A stretch of DNA of 64,000 nt from Catenuloplanes atrovinosus (GTDB lineage: Bacteria; Actinomycetota; Actinomycetes; Mycobacteriales; Micromonosporaceae): NCBI RefSeq assembly GCF_031458235.1, contig NZ_JAVDYB010000001.1, positions 6,638,501 to 6,702,500 on the forward strand, written 5' to 3'. Below the pieces are notes generated by a model. The model ran no database searches. It saw only the letters and a list, made by a program, of their open reading frames with translations, and was not told where the DNA came from. This document shows, piece by piece, positions 48,523-57,179 of the stretch (its first letter is position 1; each line of letters starts with the position of its first letter). The position numbers and the translations under genes were made by a program.

Positions 48523-49482
48523 GTGCATTCACGATCTTCACGGGTACGGATGGGCGTGCTCACGGCCGCGGCCGTGGTCACCGCCGCCGGCGGTCTGGTC
48601 GTGACGGGCAACGCGTTGGCCGGGACCGACGCCACGACGACGGCGGCGGCGTGCGGCGCGTTCTTCGACGACTTCATCTACTCGTCCACCGCGGACGCCG
48701 CGTTCACCGCGCACCGCTGGCGCACCCGCGGATACGCGGGCGGGCCGGGCGTGCCGGGCGCGACCTGGTCCGCCGCGAACGTCTCGTTCACCGATGTGGA
48801 CGGTCAGCGCGTCGCGCAGCTGCGGGGTTCCACGGACGGCACCGCGGCCGGGACCACGCAGGCGGAGTTCTACCAGACCGAACGGCGGTTCTTCGAGGGC
48901 ACGTACGCGGCGCGGATCAAGCTCTCCGACACGCCGGTCAGCGGCCCGGACGGCGACCACGTCAACCAGACGTTCTTCGCGATGGGGCCGGTCCAGCGCT
49001 TCGACTACGACCCGCTCTATTCGGAGCTGGACTTCACCGAGTACCTGCCGAACGGCGGCTGGGGCACCGCCGGCCCGACCAACTACCAGACCAGCTACAA
49101 CGGGTTCCGGGCCGACCCGTGGGACCCGTACAACGCCAGCGACGCGCAGGACGGCAGCCTGGCCGGCTGGCACACGATCGTCGGTCAGGCCGTGGACGGC
49201 CGGGTGACGTACTTCGTGGACGGCGTGCGGGTCGCCGAGCACACGGTGGACTACAAGGACGGTTCCCGCTCGGTCTTCCCGCGGGTGGAGATGGGCCTGA
49301 ACTTCAACCTGTGGTTCATCGACCTGGCCGGGCACTCCGGCGGCCGGGCGACGTACCAGGAGCACGTGGACTGGGTCTACTACGCCGACGAGGAGGCCGT
49401 CTCCCCGGCCGAGTTGGAGGCGCGCACCGCCGCCTACCGCAGCGCCGGCACCGCGCGTGCGGACACGCTCGGCTCCTGCTGA
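48523..49482 (+). CDS. secreted GH16-like glycoside hydrolase (copy A, no binding module)
   Basis: 319 residues, GTG start with AGGAG 5 bases upstream. Signal peptide to about residue 34. A concanavalin-like beta-sandwich with the GH16-type catalytic pattern E-L-D-F-T-E (168-173) in YSELDFTEYLPNGGW, and WHTIVGQAVDGRVTYFVDG, NLWFIDL. Very similar to the GH16-like gene at 53435 but without linker and binding domain. GH16 enzymes cut beta-glycans; the substrate here is unknown, though the linked chitin-binding module and GH20 suggest an amino-sugar polymer. Confidence 0.78.
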   Translation: MHSRSSRVRMGVLTAAAVVTAAGGLVVTGNALAGTDATTTAAACGAFFDDFIYSSTADAAFTAHRWRTRGYAGGPGVPGATWSAANVSFTDVDGQRVAQLRGSTDGTAAGTTQAEFYQTERRFFEGTYAARIKLSDTPVSGPDGDHVNQTFFAMGPVQRFDYDPLYSELDFTEYLPNGGWGTAGPTNYQTSYNGFRADPWDPYNASDAQDGSLAGWHTIVGQAVDGRVTYFVDGVRVAEHTVDYKDGSRSVFPRVEMGLNFNLWFIDLAGHSGGRATYQEHVDWVYYADEEAVSPAELEARTAAYRSAGTARADTLGSC

Positions 49483-49513
49483 CCCGGCGACCCGACGGGA
49501 GCGGCGCCGTGAC

Positions 49514-50254
49514 CTATCCGGCGTCGTTCCCGAAGGCCAGGTGCGTGGTGATCCGGTACCGGTCGCCGCGGTAGATGGACCGGGCGAACTCCACCACCCG
49601 GCCGGACGTGTCCCGGGTGGTGCGCTCGAAGAGCAGAGCCGGGGCATGCAGCGGTACGCCGAGCAGCCGCGACTCCTCCGCGTCGGTCACCGTGGGCTCC
49701 GTGGTCTGCACGGCGTCGGCCACCACCACCTCGTACCGCATGCGCAGCAGTTGATAGAGCGACCCGGACTCGACGTCGGCCGGCACCAGCCCGGGAACCA
49801 GTTCGGCCGGAATCCGGATGCGCTCGATCGCCATCGGCGCGCCGTCGACCACCCGCACCCGCTGGATGTAGCGCAGCGACGAGCTGGGTGACAGCTCCAT
49901 CCGGCGGCCGAGCCGGGCGCCGGCCGGCTCGATGGTGAAGTCGATGACCTCGCTGCGCCAGTCGCCCTCCGCGGGCGGCACGGTGAAGTTGCCGGCGCTC
50001 GCCGGCGCGAGTTCCTGCGAGATCTTGCGCGGCGTGGTGAACGTGCCCCGGCCGTGGCTGCGGACGAGCAGGCCGTCGCGGGTCAGGTCCTCGATCGCGG
50101 CGCGCAGCGTGGGCCGGGAGACGCCGAACCGCTCGCTGAGGTGCCGCTCGGACGGCATCATCTCACCGGGCTGGCGGCCGTCGATCAACTCGCGGAGCAG
50201 TTCCCGGATCTCGGCCCGCTTCATGATCGGGACTATACCAACCCGCCACGCCAT
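49514..50254 (-). CDS. GntR/HutC family regulator
   Basis: 246 residues from ATG 50254 (GGGAAA upstream; ATG 50224, which begins MKRAEIRELL, is possible). Winged helix MKRAEIRELLRELIDGRQPGEMMPSERHLSERFGVSRPTLRAAIEDLTRDGLLVRSHGRGTF, then a UTRA ligand domain (about 90-240) with LFERTTRDTSGRVVEFARSIYRGDRYR. DasR/NagR-like regulators bind phosphosugars. It is divergent from the sugar ABC operon; inverted repeats lie in the shared gap. Confidence 0.9.
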   Translation of the reverse strand: MAWRVGIVPIMKRAEIRELLRELIDGRQPGEMMPSERHLSERFGVSRPTLRAAIEDLTRDGLLVRSHGRGTFTTPRKISQELAPASAGNFTVPPAEGDWRSEVIDFTIEPAGARLGRRMELSPSSSLRYIQRVRVVDGAPMAIERIRIPAELVPGLVPADVESGSLYQLLRMRYEVVVADAVQTTEPTVTDAEESRLLGVPLHAPALLFERTTRDTSGRVVEFARSIYRGDRYRITTHLAFGNDAG

Positions 50255-50260
50255 AATTTC

Positions 50261-50342
50261 CCACTGGTAAAGCAAAAACCGGTGAAAGTCGACCCTATGT
50301 GAACCCTATAGATCTGTAAGGAGTCTTGACTTTTACCAGTGG
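50261..50342. promoter_or_regulatory. inverted-repeat operator pair for GntR
   Basis: CCACTGGTAAA (50261-50271) and TTTACCAGTGG (50332-50342) are exact inverted copies flanking the divergent promoter region of the GntR and ABC genes. The ACTGGT..ACCAGT half-sites resemble the DasR-type consensus (ACTGGTCTAGACCAGT). A related ACCGGTGAAAG lies at 50279-50289. TTGAC (50326-50330) may be a -35 box. Confidence 0.55.
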
Positions 50343-50394
50343 TTGGACCACCGTTCTCCCAACGCGAGACACCCTCACCCCTGGGGAGAACATC

Positions 50395-51648
50395 GTGACA
50401 CCGACCCTGACCCGCCGCCGCGCGCTCGGTGCCGCGCTCGCGGCCGTCGCGCTCGGCACCACCGCGGCCTGCGGCGGACCCGCCGCCGAGGACGGCCCGG
50501 TCACGCTGGACGTCTGGCTGATGAAGGACTCCGCGCCGGACGCGGTGCTCCAGCAGGTCAACGCCGAATTCCAGGCGGCGCACCCGGGCGTCACCGTCGA
50601 CGTCGAGATCCTGGAGTGGGACGGCCGCGACGTGAAGTGGAAGACCGCGCTGGCCAGCGACACCCCGCCGGACGTGCTGGAGATGGGCAACACGGACGTG
50701 CTCGCGTACGCGGCCTCCGGCGGCCTGACCGACCTGACCGGGCGCGAGTTCGAGAACCAGGCGACGTGGCTGCAGGGGCTGCGCGAGGCGGGCAGCTATG
50801 AGGACCGGCTGTACGGCGTGCCGTACTACGGCGGCGACCGCGTGGTGATCTACCGCAAGGATCTCTGGGCGAAGGCCGGGCTGACCACGCCGCCGGCCAC
50901 GCTCGCGGAGCTGCGCACGGCCGGCGAGAAGCTGCAGGCGGCGCACGGTGGCGACTTCTCCGGCCTCTACTTCCCCGGCCGTTACCAGTACGCGGCGCTG
51001 CCGTTCCTCTACGACACCGGCGGCGCGATCGCGGTGCGCGACGGCGACACCTGGACCGCCACGCTCTCCACCCCGCAGGCACAGGCCGGGCTCACCAACT
51101 GGGCCGAGCTGATCCGCGCGGTGTCCAGGGCGCCGGCCGACGCGGACGAGACGAACCTGTCGGACGTGCTGGCCGAGGGCCGTACCGGCATGATCATCGG
51201 CCAGGCCTGGATGGTCGGCTCGATCGGCAAGGAGAACCCGGAGCTGGCCGATCAGCTGGCCGCGTTCCCGGTGCCGGGCACGGCCGGGCCGATGCCGGTC
51301 TTCCTCGGCGGTTCCAACCTCACGGTGGCGGCCGCGAGCCCGCACCAGGACCTGGCGTACGACTGGATCAAGCTGATGACCGGCACCAGGTATCAGACGC
51401 TGCTGGCCCAGGGCGGCCTGCTGCCCAACTCGACGAGCCTGTCCGGCGTGGTCACCGGCATCACGAAGATCCAGATGGACGCGGCCGCCCGGAGCTGGTT
51501 CACGCCCACCTCCACCAAGTGGTCCGACGTGGACAACGCGCAGGTGCTGATGGACATGCTCCAGTCGATCGCCGCCGGCGACGCCACCGTGGCCGAGGCT
51601 ACCCGCAGGGCCGACGACCAGATCAACCAGCTGCTCAACGCGGCCTGA
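50395..51648 (+). CDS. sugar ABC transporter substrate-binding lipoprotein
   Basis: 417 residues from GTG 50395 (GGGGAGAA 4 bases upstream). N-terminal RRR and lipobox TTAAC, then a family 1 extracellular solute-binding fold: LDVWLMKDSAPDAVLQQVNAEFQAAHPGVTVDVEIL, YGVPYYGGDRVVIYRKDLWAKAGL, IIGQAWMVGSIGKENPEL. First gene of the importer operon; two permeases follow, no ATPase (a shared MsiK-type ATPase is common in actinobacteria). Substrate probably an amino-sugar oligomer by context. Confidence 0.92.
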   Translation: MTPTLTRRRALGAALAAVALGTTAACGGPAAEDGPVTLDVWLMKDSAPDAVLQQVNAEFQAAHPGVTVDVEILEWDGRDVKWKTALASDTPPDVLEMGNTDVLAYAASGGLTDLTGREFENQATWLQGLREAGSYEDRLYGVPYYGGDRVVIYRKDLWAKAGLTTPPATLAELRTAGEKLQAAHGGDFSGLYFPGRYQYAALPFLYDTGGAIAVRDGDTWTATLSTPQAQAGLTNWAELIRAVSRAPADADETNLSDVLAEGRTGMIIGQAWMVGSIGKENPELADQLAAFPVPGTAGPMPVFLGGSNLTVAAASPHQDLAYDWIKLMTGTRYQTLLAQGGLLPNSTSLSGVVTGITKIQMDAAARSWFTPTSTKWSDVDNAQVLMDMLQSIAAGDATVAEATRRADDQINQLLNAA

Positions 51649-51653
51649 CCGGC

Positions 51654-52595
51654 ATGACCGCCACGATCGCCCCGCCGGTCACCCCGTCGTCGCCGCCGGT
51701 CGCGCCGGTGCGGCGGCGGCCGGGTGCGCTGCCGTACCTGCTGCTGATCCCCGCCACGATCGCGGTGTTCGCAACGCTGATCTACCCGGTCGGGCGGATG
51801 GTCGCGCTCAGCTTCCAGCGCGGCAACCTCGGCGACCTGATCACCCGCCGCACCGTGTGGGTCGGGCTCGACAACTACCGGGCCGTGCTGACCGACGGGG
51901 TCTTCTGGACCGTGCTGCCGCGCACGATCGGATTCGCCGCGGTCTGCGTGTCGCTGACGCTGCTCATCGCCACCGGCTGCGCGCTGCTGCTCCAGCACGC
52001 CGACCGGTGGGCGCGGGTCACGCTCTCGGTCGGCATGGTGGTCGCCTGGGCCACGCCGGTGCTGATCGGCGCCGTGGTCTTCAAGTGGCTGTTCGACGCG
52101 GAGTTCGGCGTGGTCAACTGGCTGCTCACCGAGTCCGGGCTGTGTGAGTGCCGGCACCGGTCCTGGCTCGGCGACCAGTGGTCCGCGTTCGCGGTGCTGG
52201 TGTCCATCGTGGTGTGGGGCGCGGTGCCGTTCGCGGCGCTGTCGATCTACGCGGGGCTGCTCACCGTGCCGCCGGAACTGGCCGAGGCCGCGCGGATGGA
52301 CGGCGCGGGCGCGCACCGGATCTTCTGGAGCATCACCTTCCCGCTGCTGCGCCCGATCTACGCGATCCTCACCGTGCTGTCGGTCATCTGGGACACGAAG
52401 GTCTTCCCGCAGGTCTGGCTCACCACCAAGGGTGGCCCGTACCAGGGCACCGTGATGCTGGGCGTCTACATCTACCAGAAGGGCATCGTCAGCTCGCAGT
52501 TCGGCGTCGCGTCCACCATCGCGGTGCTGATGACGGTCATGCTGCTCGGGCTCTCCTGGATCTACGTCCGGGCGATGCGGCAGGAGGCCCGATGA
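51654..52595 (+). CDS. sugar ABC transporter permease (MalF type)
   Basis: 313 residues. Six transmembrane helices; N-terminal ALPYLLLIPATIAVFATLIYPVG and the EAA loop LTVPPELAEAARMDGAGAHRIFWSITFPLLRPI (near 205-240). A CECRH segment (about residue 163) is unusual for the family. Overlaps the next gene by ATGA. Partners with the lipoprotein at 50395. Confidence 0.93.
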   Translation: MTATIAPPVTPSSPPVAPVRRRPGALPYLLLIPATIAVFATLIYPVGRMVALSFQRGNLGDLITRRTVWVGLDNYRAVLTDGVFWTVLPRTIGFAAVCVSLTLLIATGCALLLQHADRWARVTLSVGMVVAWATPVLIGAVVFKWLFDAEFGVVNWLLTESGLCECRHRSWLGDQWSAFAVLVSIVVWGAVPFAALSIYAGLLTVPPELAEAARMDGAGAHRIFWSITFPLLRPIYAILTVLSVIWDTKVFPQVWLTTKGGPYQGTVMLGVYIYQKGIVSSQFGVASTIAVLMTVMLLGLSWIYVRAMRQEAR

Positions 52596-53410
52596 CCCGC
52601 CGCGCGCTGGTCAACACCGCCTGCCTGCTGGTCGCGGCGCTGTTCGTCTTCCCGGTCTACTGGATGGCGTCGACCGCGTTCAAGCCGGACGCGGACATCG
52701 TCAGCCACCCGCCCCGGTTCGTGCCCTGGCCGATCGAGCTGGACCACTTCGGCCGGGTGCTCGGCGACGCCGGGTTCTGGGCAGCGCTGCGCAGCTCGCT
52801 CACCGTCACCGTGACCGTGGTGACGGCCGGGACACTCGTCGCGCTGATGGCCGCGGTAGCGCTGGCCCGCTTCACGTTCCGCGGCCGGACCGGCTTCGTG
52901 CTCGCGCTGATCATCGTGCAGATGATCCCGGGCGAGGCGCTGTTCATCCCGTTCTACCTGATGCTGCGCGAGACGCACCTGCTCGGGCAGTTGGCCGGGC
53001 TGATGCTGGTCTACCTGTCGATCACCGTGCCGTTCACCGCGTGGATGCTGCGCGGGTTCGTCGCCTCGATCCCGGTGGACCTGGAGGAGGCCGCGGCCGT
53101 GGACGGCGCGAGCCGCTGGCAAGCGTTCTGGCGGGTGCTGTTCCCGCTGGTCGCGCCGGGCCTGCTGGCCACCTCGATCTTCTCGTTCATCACGGTCTGG
53201 ACCGAGTTCACCTACGCGTACGTCCTGATCAACGATCCGCGGAACTACCCGCTCCCGATCTACATCCAGTCGTTCATCGGGCGCGACGACGTCGACTACG
53301 GGCCGCAGATGGCGGTCGCCTTCCTGTTCACGCTCCCGGTCGTCGTCTTCTTCCTCCTGGTCCAGCGGCGGGCCGTTGCCGGCATGAGCGCCGGCGCCGT
53401 CAAGGGCTGA
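52592..53410 (+). CDS. sugar ABC transporter permease (MalG type)
   Basis: 272 residues, six transmembrane helices. N-terminal LVAALFVFPVYWMASTAFKPDADI, EAA loop ASIPVDLEEAAAVDGASRWQAFWRVLFPLVAPGLLATSIFSFI (near 155-195). ATG overlaps the previous stop by 4 bases. Confidence 0.93.
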   Translation: MTRRALVNTACLLVAALFVFPVYWMASTAFKPDADIVSHPPRFVPWPIELDHFGRVLGDAGFWAALRSSLTVTVTVVTAGTLVALMAAVALARFTFRGRTGFVLALIIVQMIPGEALFIPFYLMLRETHLLGQLAGLMLVYLSITVPFTAWMLRGFVASIPVDLEEAAAVDGASRWQAFWRVLFPLVAPGLLATSIFSFITVWTEFTYAYVLINDPRNYPLPIYIQSFIGRDDVDYGPQMAVAFLFTLPVVVFFLLVQRRAVAGMSAGAVKG

Positions 53411-53434
53411 CCTCCTCACCCCCAAAGGAGAGCC

Positions 53435-54607
53435 ATGAATTCGGCACGAACCGCAGCGCTCGCCGCTGCCGCCCTGGTCACCGCCGCCGGTGGGCTGATA
53501 GCCACCGGAAACGCGTCCGCCTCGACCGCGGCCGCCGCCTGCGGCGTGCTGTTCGACGACTTCAACTACACGTCGCCGTCGGACAGCGCGTTCACCGGGC
53601 ACGGCTGGACCGCGCGCAACAACCCGGGCGGCCCCGGCGTGCCCGGCGCCACCTGGTCCGCGGCGAACATCTCGTTCCCGACCGTGGACGGGCAGAAGGT
53701 GGCGCAGTTGCAGGCGTCCACGGACGGCACCGCCGCCGGCACCACGCACGCGGAGTTCCTGCAGACCGAGCGACGCTTCTTCGAGGGCACGTACGCGGCG
53801 CGGATCAAGTTCTCCGACGCGCCGGTCAGCGGCCCGGACGGCGACCACATCAACGAGACGTTCTTCGCGATCGGGCCGGCCCAGCGGTACGACTACGACC
53901 CGCTCTACTCCGAGCTGGACTTCTCCGAATACCTGCCGAACGGCGGGTGGGGCGTCGAGGGGTCGATCAACTATCAGACCAGCTGGAACGGGTACCGGGA
54001 GAACCCGTGGGACCCGTACAACGCGCACTCCCAGCAGCCGGGCAGCCTGGCCGGGTGGCACACCGTGATGGGCCAGGTCGCGAACGGGCACGTGAAGTAC
54101 TTCATCGACGGCGTGCAGGTGGGCGACCACACGGTGTCGGAGAAGGACCCGGCCTGGACGGTCTACCCGCGCGCGGCCATGTCCATCAACTTCAACCTGT
54201 GGTTCATCGACCTGGCCGCGCACACCGGCGGGCGGGCCACGTACCAGGAGCACGTGGACTGGGTCTACTACGCGAAGAACGAGTCCGTCTCGCCGGCCGA
54301 CCTGACCGCGCGCACCTCCGCGTACCGCAGCGCCGGCACCGTGCACCAGGACACGCTCGCCACCGGCGGCTGCCCGACCGGCCCGACCGCCACGCCCGGC
54401 TCGCCCACGCCGCCGCCCACCGCCACCTCGTCCCCGACGCCTCCGCCGCCCACCTCGTGCGCCGGCGCGAACCCGTGGGCGTGGGGCACGGTCTACCAGG
54501 CCGGTGACCGGGTCACCCACGCCGGCCGCCTGTGGCAGGCCAACTGGTGGACGCAGGGCTCCGAGCCCGGCCTCACCGCCCAGTGGCGCGACCTCGGTAC
54601 CTGCTAG
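53435..54607 (+). CDS. secreted GH16-like glycoside hydrolase with CBM5/12-type module (copy B)
   Basis: 390 residues. AAAGGAGAG 7 bases upstream. Signal peptide to about residue 30, GH16-like catalytic region with E-L-D-F-S-E (160-165), a Pro/Thr linker (about 308-340) and a C-terminal CBM5/12-type chitin-binding module: NPWAWGTVYQAGDRVTHAGRLWQANWWTQGSEPG..WRDLG (aromatic triplet). Paralogue of the gene at 48523. In an operon with the importer (25-base gap), so its products are likely taken up by it. Activity on chitin-like or other glycans is inference. Confidence 0.85.
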   Translation: MNSARTAALAAAALVTAAGGLIATGNASASTAAAACGVLFDDFNYTSPSDSAFTGHGWTARNNPGGPGVPGATWSAANISFPTVDGQKVAQLQASTDGTAAGTTHAEFLQTERRFFEGTYAARIKFSDAPVSGPDGDHINETFFAIGPAQRYDYDPLYSELDFSEYLPNGGWGVEGSINYQTSWNGYRENPWDPYNAHSQQPGSLAGWHTVMGQVANGHVKYFIDGVQVGDHTVSEKDPAWTVYPRAAMSINFNLWFIDLAAHTGGRATYQEHVDWVYYAKNESVSPADLTARTSAYRSAGTVHQDTLATGGCPTGPTATPGSPTPPPTATSSPTPPPPTSCAGANPWAWGTVYQAGDRVTHAGRLWQANWWTQGSEPGLTAQWRDLGTC

Positions 54608-54620
54608 AGCTCTTCCACCG

Positions 54621-54653
54621 CGCCGCCCCTTCCCTACTCTGGAAGGGGCGGCG
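54621..54653 (+). terminator. 13-bp hairpin between GH16-like and GH20 genes
   Basis: CGCCGCCCCTTCC (54621-54633) pairs perfectly with GGAAGGGGCGGCG (54641-54653) around CTACTCT. It lies 14 bases past the GH16-like stop and 20 bases before the GH20 start; either terminator or partial attenuator inside the operon. Confidence 0.7.
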
Positions 54654-54673
54654 TCACCCACCCAGGAGACCTC

Positions 54674-56230
54674 ATGCTGATCCCACGTCCCGTCTCGATC
54701 TCGGACAGCGCGGGCTCGTTCGCGCTCACCCCCGCGACCGCGATCCACGCGCCGGACGCGCCCGAGGTCGCCGCGCTGCTGCGCGAGCTGCTCACCCCGG
54801 TCACCGGCCTGCCGCTGCCGGACACCGGCACGCCTGGGCCGGACACCATCGCGCTGCGCGTCACGCCGGACGCCACCGACCTCGGCACCGAGGGCTACCG
54901 GCTGGAGGTCTCCCGGTCCGGCGTGACCGCCGCCGCGCCGGGAGCCGCCGGGCTGCGCTGGGCCGTGCAGACCCTCCGCCAGCTGCTGCCGGTCGAGGCG
55001 TACGCGCCGGACCGCCGGGACGTGCCGTGGACCGTCACCGGCGTGTCCATCGTCGACACGCCGCGCTATCCCTGGCGCGGGCTGCTGGTCGACGTGGGCC
55101 GCTGGCACAAGCCGGTCTCCTGGCTGCGCCGCGTCGTGGACCTGCTCGCCATGCACCGGATGAACGTGCTGCACCTGCACCTCACCGAGGACCAGGGCTG
55201 GCGGTTCGAGGTGCGTAAGCACCCGCGGCTGACCGAGGTGGGGGCGTTCCGCCGCGCGTCGCCGCGCGGCCACGAGACCGAGAACCGCTCCGACGACACG
55301 CCGCACGGCGGCTTCTACACCCAGGACGAACTGCGCGACCTGGTCGCCTACGCCGCCCGGCGCGGCGTCACGATCGTGCCCGAGATCGACCTACCCGGTC
55401 ACATGCAGGCCGCCATCGCCGCGTACCCCCACCTCGGCAACGCTCCGGACGACCCGCCCGAGGTCTGGACCCGGTTCGGCGTCAGCGACCGCGTGCTCAA
55501 CGTCGAGGACGGCACGGTCGCGTTCGTCCGGGACGTGCTGGACGAGCTGATGGACGTCTTCCCCGGCCCGTGGATCCACCTCGGCGGCGACGAGGTCCCG
55601 CTCACCGAGTGGGAGTCCTCGCCCGCCGCCGCGCGCCGGATCGCCGCCGAGGGGCTCACCGGCCCGGCCGACCTGCTCGGCTGGTGGATCCGGCAGGCCG
55701 CCGCGCACGTCACCCGGGCCGGCCGCCGCCCGGTGCTCTGGGACGAGTTGGTCGGGCAGCACGCGCCCGCGGACGCCGTCGTGATGGCCTGGCGGGGCCA
55801 CGACCGGATCGCCGAGGGCCTGCTCGACGGGCACGACGTGATCGCCACCCCGCACGAGCACCTCTACCTCAACTACCCGGCCTCGGACGCCGCGTCCGAG
55901 CCGCTGTCGATCCGGGACGGCTACGCCGCCGCGCACGGCCCCACCACGCTCGACCACGTGTACGCGTACCGCCCGCAGCCCGCCGGCCTGCCGTCCGACC
56001 TGCCGACCCGGGTGGTCGGCGTCCAGGCCAACATGTGGTGCGAGTACGCGCCCACGCCGGACCGGGCCGAGTACGACCTGCTGCCCCGGCTGTCCGCGGT
56101 CGCCGAGGTCGCCTGGGGCACCCCGGACTCCCTACCCGCGTTCCACACCCGCCTCTCCACCCACCTCCGCCGCCTGGACGCGGCCGGCTACCGCTACCGG
56201 CCGCTGGACGGGCCCGGGCTCACTCCGTGA
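54674..56230 (+). CDS. beta-N-acetylhexosaminidase, GH20
   Basis: 518 residues, AGGAG 5-6 bases before ATG. N-terminal domain (GH20b, to about 130), then a TIM barrel with RYPWRGLLVDVGRWHKPVSWLRRVVDLLAMHRMNVLHLHLTEDQGWR and the catalytic Asp-Glu in IHLGGDEVP (Asp306-Glu307). Cleaves terminal GlcNAc or GalNAc from oligomers. No signal peptide seen, so a cytosolic role on imported oligosaccharides is likely. Ends overlapping the DUF1963 gene by 11 bases, tail to tail. Confidence 0.95.
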   Translation: MLIPRPVSISDSAGSFALTPATAIHAPDAPEVAALLRELLTPVTGLPLPDTGTPGPDTIALRVTPDATDLGTEGYRLEVSRSGVTAAAPGAAGLRWAVQTLRQLLPVEAYAPDRRDVPWTVTGVSIVDTPRYPWRGLLVDVGRWHKPVSWLRRVVDLLAMHRMNVLHLHLTEDQGWRFEVRKHPRLTEVGAFRRASPRGHETENRSDDTPHGGFYTQDELRDLVAYAARRGVTIVPEIDLPGHMQAAIAAYPHLGNAPDDPPEVWTRFGVSDRVLNVEDGTVAFVRDVLDELMDVFPGPWIHLGGDEVPLTEWESSPAAARRIAAEGLTGPADLLGWWIRQAAAHVTRAGRRPVLWDELVGQHAPADAVVMAWRGHDRIAEGLLDGHDVIATPHEHLYLNYPASDAASEPLSIRDGYAAAHGPTTLDHVYAYRPQPAGLPSDLPTRVVGVQANMWCEYAPTPDRAEYDLLPRLSAVAEVAWGTPDSLPAFHTRLSTHLRRLDAAGYRYRPLDGPGLTP

Positions 56231-57143
56231 ACGCGGTGTAGGAGAGCGCCCGGTCGAACCGCCCGGCGGCCAGATCCTCGTGGCGGATGATGAATCGTCC
56301 GATGTAGACGTCCTCGGGATAGAACTGCATCAGCGGCACCCACTCGCGCATCACCCGGACCGTCTCCCGCTCCAGCCACAGGGCGCTCTCCCCCGGCGGG
56401 ATACTCACCTCGCCGGCCTTCTCCCGGGCCGCGATCGCCTCCTCGGCGATCCTGGTCTCCGGCGTGGTGTACATGACGTCGGTGGCCAGCTCGCCGATGA
56501 CCCAGGAGTGGCCGCCGAGCGAGATCTCGGGGTCGCGGCGGTCCGGCCACAGCTCGTCGGCCAGCGCCACCAGCTCGGCCAGGTGCGGCAGGTCGCGCGC
56601 CAGGTGCGCCTGGTCGCCGTCGCGCGTGCTCTCCACGTCGTCGCCGTCCCCCAGCCACTCGGGCAGCTCCGCGGCGACCACGGCGCGCAGCTCGCGCCTC
56701 GGGGCCACGAAGTCGAGCGTCATGTTGTTGAACACGATCTCCGCGTGCTCGGGCTCCTCCGCGATGACCGTGTCGGTGCCGGCCGGCACGTGAACGACCC
56801 GCGCGTGCTTCTGCTCACCGGCGACCGAGTACTCCTCGTAGGCGTCCTCGTGGTGCAGGAAGAACAGCAGCGAGCCGTCCGCCGGCAGCGCCAGGCCGTC
56901 GACCCGGGGCAGCGCCGCGCAGTCGATGGACGCGACGAACGGCAGCGGCCCGTACTCGCCGGACGGCCACTCCATGCCGACCGGCAGCCGGGGCAGCCCG
57001 CCGCGCTGCCCGGCCGGGACGCCGTCGTCGTAGTGCGCGCCGGTCCAGATCGCGAACCGGAGGAACTCGGCGAACCTGTCGACCTCACCGTCCGGGATGC
57101 CCCGGTCGGTCGCGGCACGACGGAATTGTCGTTGATAGTCCAT
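56220..57143 (-). CDS. DUF1963 (YwqG-like) protein
   Basis: 307 residues. DUF1963 pattern: GVPAGQRGGLPRLPVGMEWP near 42-62, LPFVASIDCAALPRVDGLALPADGSLLFFLHHED, then LGGHSWVIGELATD. Soluble, acidic. Function of the family unknown. 36 bases downstream of the polyamine operon's last gene and on the same strand; it may be read from it. Confidence 0.85.
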   Translation of the reverse strand: MDYQRQFRRAATDRGIPDGEVDRFAEFLRFAIWTGAHYDDGVPAGQRGGLPRLPVGMEWPSGEYGPLPFVASIDCAALPRVDGLALPADGSLLFFLHHEDAYEEYSVAGEQKHARVVHVPAGTDTVIAEEPEHAEIVFNNMTLDFVAPRRELRAVVAAELPEWLGDGDDVESTRDGDQAHLARDLPHLAELVALADELWPDRRDPEISLGGHSWVIGELATDVMYTTPETRIAEEAIAAREKAGEVSIPPGESALWLERETVRVMREWVPLMQFYPEDVYIGRFIIRHEDLAAGRFDRALSYTAFTE

Positions 57144-57179
57144 GGCGCGGCATGGTGCCAGATCGATGCGAACGCCGCC

